Shown here piece by piece: positions 5,018-7,987 of a DNA stretch of 7,987 bases; the first letter of the stretch is position 1, and every line of letters starts with the position of its first letter. This DNA is from Flavobacteriales bacterium CG18_big_fil_WC_8_21_14_2_50_32_9 (GTDB taxonomy: Bacteria > Bacteroidota > Bacteroidia > Flavobacteriales_E > Vicingaceae). The position numbers were made by a program, and so were the translations under genes. The notes under the pieces are model-generated. The model did not search any database, was not told the DNA's origin, and was given only the letters and a program-made list of their open reading frames with translations. Where the stretch lies: contig PCUH01000313.1 in the NCBI GenBank assembly GCA_002770955.1, positions 1 to 7,987 on the forward strand, read 5' to 3'.

Positions 5018-6406
5018 TTACATGTGAATTACTTCACCATAGGCAGCCGCAGCAGCTTCCATAATAGCTTCGCTCATGGTTGGATGCGGATGAACGGTTT
5101 TTATCAATTCATGCCCTGTTGTTTCTAGTTTCCGAACAGCAACTAACTCAGCAACCATTTCCGTTACGTTGTAACCTATCATGTGTCCGCCAAGTAATTC
5201 ACCATATTTAGCATCAAAAATTAGTTTTACAAAACCATCTTTATGTCCTGCAGCACTCGCTTTTCCTGATGCAGAGAAAGGGAATTTACCTACTTTAATT
5301 TCATATCCTTTTTCGAGAGCAGCTTTTTCTGTCATACCAACAGAGGCAACTTCTGGAGAGCAATACGTACATCCAGGAATGTTTCCATAATCTAAGGGTT
5401 CAACATGAACACCAGCAATTTTTTCAACACATATAATTCCTTCGGCAGAAGCAACGTGAGCCAATGCATGACCAGGAACAACATCACCAATGGCATGGTA
5501 GCCAGGTATGTTCGTTTGGTAAAAATCATTTACAATAATTTTATCTCTATCGGTAATGATGCCTACTTGCTCTAAACCAATGTTTTCGATGTTAGATTTA
5601 ATTCCAACTGCCGAAAGCACGACATCACATTCTATGGTTTCGTCTCCTTTTTTTGTTTTAACTAATACTTTACACCCAGCACCTTTGGTATCAACACTTT
5701 CAACAGATGAGTTGGTCATTACCTTAATACCTGCTTTTTTGAAAGAACGCTCCAATTGTTTTGAAACATCTTCATCTTCTAATGGAACTATGTTAGGTAA
5801 AAATTCTACAATAGTAACATCAACACCCATTGCATTATAGAAATAAGCAAACTCAGAACCGATAGCTCCAGAACCTACAACAACCATTTTTTTAGGTAAT
5901 TTAGGTAAGGTCATGGCTTCTCGGTAGCCTATAATTTTTTTGCCATCTTGAGGCAAATTAGGCAATTCTCTTGAACGTGCTCCTGTGGCAATAATAATGT
6001 TGGTGGCAGTATATTCGGTTGATTTACCATCATCGCTTTTCACATCAATCTTTTTACCAGCTTTAAGTGTTGCTGTTCCTTTAATCACATCAATTTTATT
6101 TTTTTTCATCAAAAATTGAATTCCATTGCTCATTCCATTGGCAACTTCTCTACTTCGTTTAACAATTGCAGGAAAATCAGCATCAGCACTTTTAACAGTA
6201 ATACCAAAATCAGCAGCATGATTGATGTATTCAAAAACACTGGCACTTTTCAACAATGCTTTTGTTGGGATACACCCCCAATTTAAACAAATTCCTCCTA
6301 ATTCAGAACGCTCAACAATAGCAGTTTTCAACCCTAATTGAGAAGCTCTGATAGCGGCAACATAGCCACCAGGACCACTTCCAATAACAATTAAATCGTA
6401 ATTCAT
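5018..6406 (-). CDS. lpdA: Dihydrolipoyl dehydrogenase (E3)
   Basis: This 462-residue flavoprotein oxidises protein-bound dihydrolipoamide with NAD+, regenerating lipoyl groups on 2-oxoacid dehydrogenase complexes and the glycine cleavage system. The FAD-binding GSGPGG lies at about 9-14, the redox-active disulfide is C40/C45 in GGICLNWGCIPTK, the NAD-binding GSGAIGSEFA is at about 178-187, and the catalytic His-Glu pair of the dimer partner is H441/E446 in HPHPTMSE. All key residues are intact, the length is typical, and no lipoyl domain is fused. E1 and E2 genes are not adjacent, so it is a stand-alone E3 copy. The ATG at 6406 begins MNYDLIVIGSG, directly before the FAD motif, so the start is secure. 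It is divergent from the pseudouridine synthase gene and is ended by the strong palindromic terminator. Confidence 0.96.
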   Translation of the reverse strand: MNYDLIVIGSGPGGYVAAIRASQLGLKTAIVERSELGGICLNWGCIPTKALLKSASVFEYINHAADFGITVKSADADFPAIVKRSREVANGMSNGIQFLMKKNKIDVIKGTATLKAGKKIDVKSDDGKSTEYTATNIIIATGARSRELPNLPQDGKKIIGYREAMTLPKLPKKMVVVGSGAIGSEFAYFYNAMGVDVTIVEFLPNIVPLEDEDVSKQLERSFKKAGIKVMTNSSVESVDTKGAGCKVLVKTKKGDETIECDVVLSAVGIKSNIENIGLEQVGIITDRDKIIVNDFYQTNIPGYHAIGDVVPGHALAHVASAEGIICVEKIAGVHVEPLDYGNIPGCTYCSPEVASVGMTEKAALEKGYEIKVGKFPFSASGKASAAGHKDGFVKLIFDAKYGELLGGHMIGYNVTEMVAELVAVRKLETTGHELIKTVHPHPTMSEAIMEAAAAAYGEVIHM

Positions 6407-6439
6407 ATTTTATTTTTTTAGTTTAATTTTAATAGACTG

Positions 6440-6447
6440 CGAATTTA
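6440..6447 (-). promoter_or_regulatory. Possible -7 box for lpdA
   Basis: On the minus strand TAAATTCG, followed by C, differs from TAnnTTTG at one base and lies about 33 bases before the lpdA start. The opposing promoter candidate for the pseudouridine synthase has the very similar TAATTTCGC. No clear -33 box was found. Confidence 0.3.
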
Positions 6448-6488
6448 GGAAAAAGTTGGTTGAATCTAAAAAGAAATGGTTTTAATCT

Positions 6489-6496
6489 TAATTTCG
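6489..6496 (+). promoter_or_regulatory. Possible -7 box for the pseudouridine synthase gene
   Basis: TAATTTCG followed by C differs from TAnnTTTG at one base. It lies 15 bases before the ATG, which implies a very short leader of under 10 bases. A TTG at 6460-6462 is too far away to be a good -33 partner. Confidence 0.3.
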
Positions 6497-6511
6497 CAAT
6501 AAAATAAGTGT

Positions 6512-7429
6512 ATGAAGAAACAAGTAGCGTCCAAAAGTAAAAAAAAGAGAATAAGTCAATTTGAAGTGAAAGAGCCTTCGGAATTATTATTGTTTTTACT
6601 TACAATTATTAAGGATTGCAATAGAAGTAAAATTAAGTCTATGCTCACGCATAAGCAATTTATGGTTGGTGATAAAATCACAACTAAATATAACCATCCT
6701 TTAAAAAAAGGCGATATTGTTAAAGTAAGTTGGGACGATGGTTTTAGAGAGTTAAAATATCAAGGTGTTAAAATTGTTTTTGAAGATGAAGACATTCTTG
6801 TTGTTGACAAAATGGCTGGAATGTTATCCATCAGTGCAGGAAAATCTAAATCACCAACGGTTTATAAAACCATGTTGCATCATGTTCAATTAGATAATCC
6901 AATTGCAGCGTTGTTTGTGGTGCATCGGTTAGATAAAGATGCTTCAGGGTTGATGGTTTTTGCTAAAAATAAAAACAGTCAGGTAGCCATGCAAAAAGAT
7001 TGGGACAAATCAATGAAAGCTCGAAAATATTTGGCTGTAACTCAAGGAACTATTGAAAAGGATGAAAATACCATCTCAAATTTTTTGAGAGAAAATAAGG
7101 CATTAGTAATGTATATAACTACAAATCCAAAAGATGCTAAAAATGCAATAACACACTACAATGTTATTAAGAAAAATGAATTTTATTCACTTGTTGAAGT
7201 TTGGCAAGAAACCGAGCGTAAAAATCAAGCACGAGTACATCTTAAAAGCATAGGGCATCCTATTATTGGCGATAAAAAATATGAAGCAACAGAAAATCCA
7301 ATAGGTAGAATGGCATTGCATTTAAAAGTGTTGACTTTTATTCATCCTACCACCAAAAAAGAAGTGAGTTTTGAAACCAAAGTACCAGATGATTTTTTAA
7401 AAATATTTAGAAATAGGTTTTATCAGTAG
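6512..7429 (+). CDS. RluA-family RNA pseudouridine synthase
   Basis: This 305-residue protein should isomerise uridine to pseudouridine in ribosomal or transfer RNA. A very basic N-terminal tail (1-20) precedes an S4-type RNA-binding domain (about 21-75, including RSKIKSMLTHKQFMVGDK and the KKGDIVKV edge). The catalytic domain follows, with HRLDKDASGLMVFAK, in which D141 is the expected nucleophile aspartate. The C-terminal family motif, usually GRTHQIRVHL, here reads ERKNQARVHL and is followed by the normal SIGHPIIGDKKY, so binding residues are partly divergent. The S4 domain and layout fit the RluD/RluC type, but the site cannot be assigned and no gene symbol is given. The ATG at 6512 places the start 105 bp from that of divergent lpdA. 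It faces the convergent T9SS cargo gene across 59 bp in which no clear terminator was seen. Confidence 0.9.
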   Translation: MKKQVASKSKKKRISQFEVKEPSELLLFLLTIIKDCNRSKIKSMLTHKQFMVGDKITTKYNHPLKKGDIVKVSWDDGFRELKYQGVKIVFEDEDILVVDKMAGMLSISAGKSKSPTVYKTMLHHVQLDNPIAALFVVHRLDKDASGLMVFAKNKNSQVAMQKDWDKSMKARKYLAVTQGTIEKDENTISNFLRENKALVMYITTNPKDAKNAITHYNVIKKNEFYSLVEVWQETERKNQARVHLKSIGHPIIGDKKYEATENPIGRMALHLKVLTFIHPTTKKEVSFETKVPDDFLKIFRNRFYQ

Positions 7430-7488
7430 GGTTAATTTTTTGTCCGTTGTTTTGTGTAAACTTATTTCAGGACGAGACAAAATGCTTC

Positions 7489-7987
7489 TCATTTTATTAT
7501 TATTTTGTCCAACCCAATTACTTGGTTGTTTTTTATTAATTGAACAAAATAAAGTCCGCTTGGTAGTCCGTTCTTTTCAATCTGAACTTTATTGTCAGTA
7601 ATGTTGTTAATTTGTAATACAGATTGTCCAAGTGGATTTAGTATTTGTAATTTTAATTTTTCTCTTTTTGTATTCTCAAATTTAACAACTGTATAATTAT
7701 CAAAAGGGTTAGGAGCAATAAATAATTTTATTCTGTTGTTTTTAAGTTCATTTATTCCTGTGAATATAGGAATACTATCGCAATATGTATCTGTTCCGCA
7801 GTCATTCGTTACTGTCAAACAAACATAATATACATCATCATTCCACCAACAATAATTCGGGCTTTCAACTGTAGAAGTATCGCCATTGCCAAAATCCCAA
7901 TACCAAGATGTTGCCCAAGTTGAATAATTCCACATTTGTCCACAAGCATGAGTCATATAGGCTTGAAAATTCGCAATAGGAGGTACA
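7489..7987 (-). CDS. Secreted protein C-terminus: PKD domain plus T9SS sorting domain (partial)
   Basis: Only the last 165 codons are in the window; the frame stays open to the right edge, so the 5' part is missing. The internal Met at 7954-7956 is not a believable start because it would cut a PKD domain. Residues 1-74 of the visible part form a PKD domain (VPPIANFQA, then WYWDFGNGDTST, then YVCLTVTNDCG) with five cysteines (15, 46, 56, 63, 69) and many tryptophans. Residues about 80-165 form a type A T9SS C-terminal sorting domain: a LFIAPNPFDN start, LKLQILNPLGQSV, LPSGLYFVQL and the terminal KIIIK. The protein should cross the outer membrane by T9SS and be attached to the surface or released after domain cleavage. 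Its main catalytic or adhesive part cannot be seen. Confidence 0.88.
   Translation of the reverse strand, partial: VPPIANFQAYMTHACGQMWNYSTWATSWYWDFGNGDTSTVESPNYCWWNDDVYYVCLTVTNDCGTDTYCDSIPIFTGINELKNNRIKLFIAPNPFDNYTVVKFENTKREKLKLQILNPLGQSVLQINNITDNKVQIEKNGLPSGLYFVQLIKNNQVIGLDKIIIK

Noticed and set aside
5181..5840. Plus-strand open frames at 5181-5390 and 5556-5840
   Set aside because: Both are antisense shadows of lpdA, whose full set of catalytic motifs is on the minus strand.
7479..7495. AAAATG/CATTTT stem as a terminator between the two convergent genes
   Set aside because: The stem is only 6 bp, almost all A-T, and overlaps the stop codon of the minus-strand gene; too weak to call.
7954..7956. 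Met codon as the start of the T9SS cargo gene
   Set aside because: The reading frame continues upstream to the window edge with PKD-like sequence (VPPIANFQA), and a start here would lack a signal peptide and cut the domain.

Overview
The window is an AT-rich stretch of Bacteroidota chromosome (roughly one third GC by eye), most likely from Flavobacteriia or a close relative. Three things point there: a full-length PorX-type response regulator with a PglZ-like phosphodiesterase domain, a type IX secretion (T9SS) C-terminal sorting domain on a secreted protein, and start regions without Shine-Dalgarno sequences but with TAnnTTTG-like promoter boxes. No transposase, integrase, CRISPR array, rRNA or tRNA gene is visible. 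All complete genes look intact.

Layout. Positions 1-171 hold no gene, but carry two imperfect hairpins set between blocks of a degenerate 7-base repeat that runs into the porX stop codon. porX (172-1728, -) follows. A gene-free interval (1729-2325) is packed with at least nine short inverted repeats, flanking motifs in inverted arrangement and a 16-base periodic block ending in a probable promoter. An HD-domain phosphohydrolase (2326-3549, +, GTG start) lies divergent from porX and ends 4 bp from the stop of a convergent polytopic membrane protein resembling GT-C glycosyltransferases (3554-4930, -). A perfect palindromic terminator (4956-4996) separates that gene from lpdA, dihydrolipoyl dehydrogenase (5018-6406, -). 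lpdA is divergent from an RluA-family pseudouridine synthase (6512-7429, +). The right edge holds the 3' end of a secreted protein with a PKD domain and a T9SS sorting domain (7489-7987, -, partial).

How the genes relate. PorX regulates T9SS and the last gene encodes a T9SS cargo, so regulator and substrate type lie in one window, though not in an operon. PorX and the HD protein are divergent neighbours, and both families act on phosphate bonds of nucleotides, which makes a shared nucleotide-signalling role a reasonable but unproven idea. lpdA, the membrane protein and the pseudouridine synthase are ordinary housekeeping or envelope genes with no evident link to the others. I see no clearly new multi-gene system. 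The most unusual material is the non-coding repeat and hairpin array between porX and the HD gene, and the heptamer/hairpin block downstream of porX.
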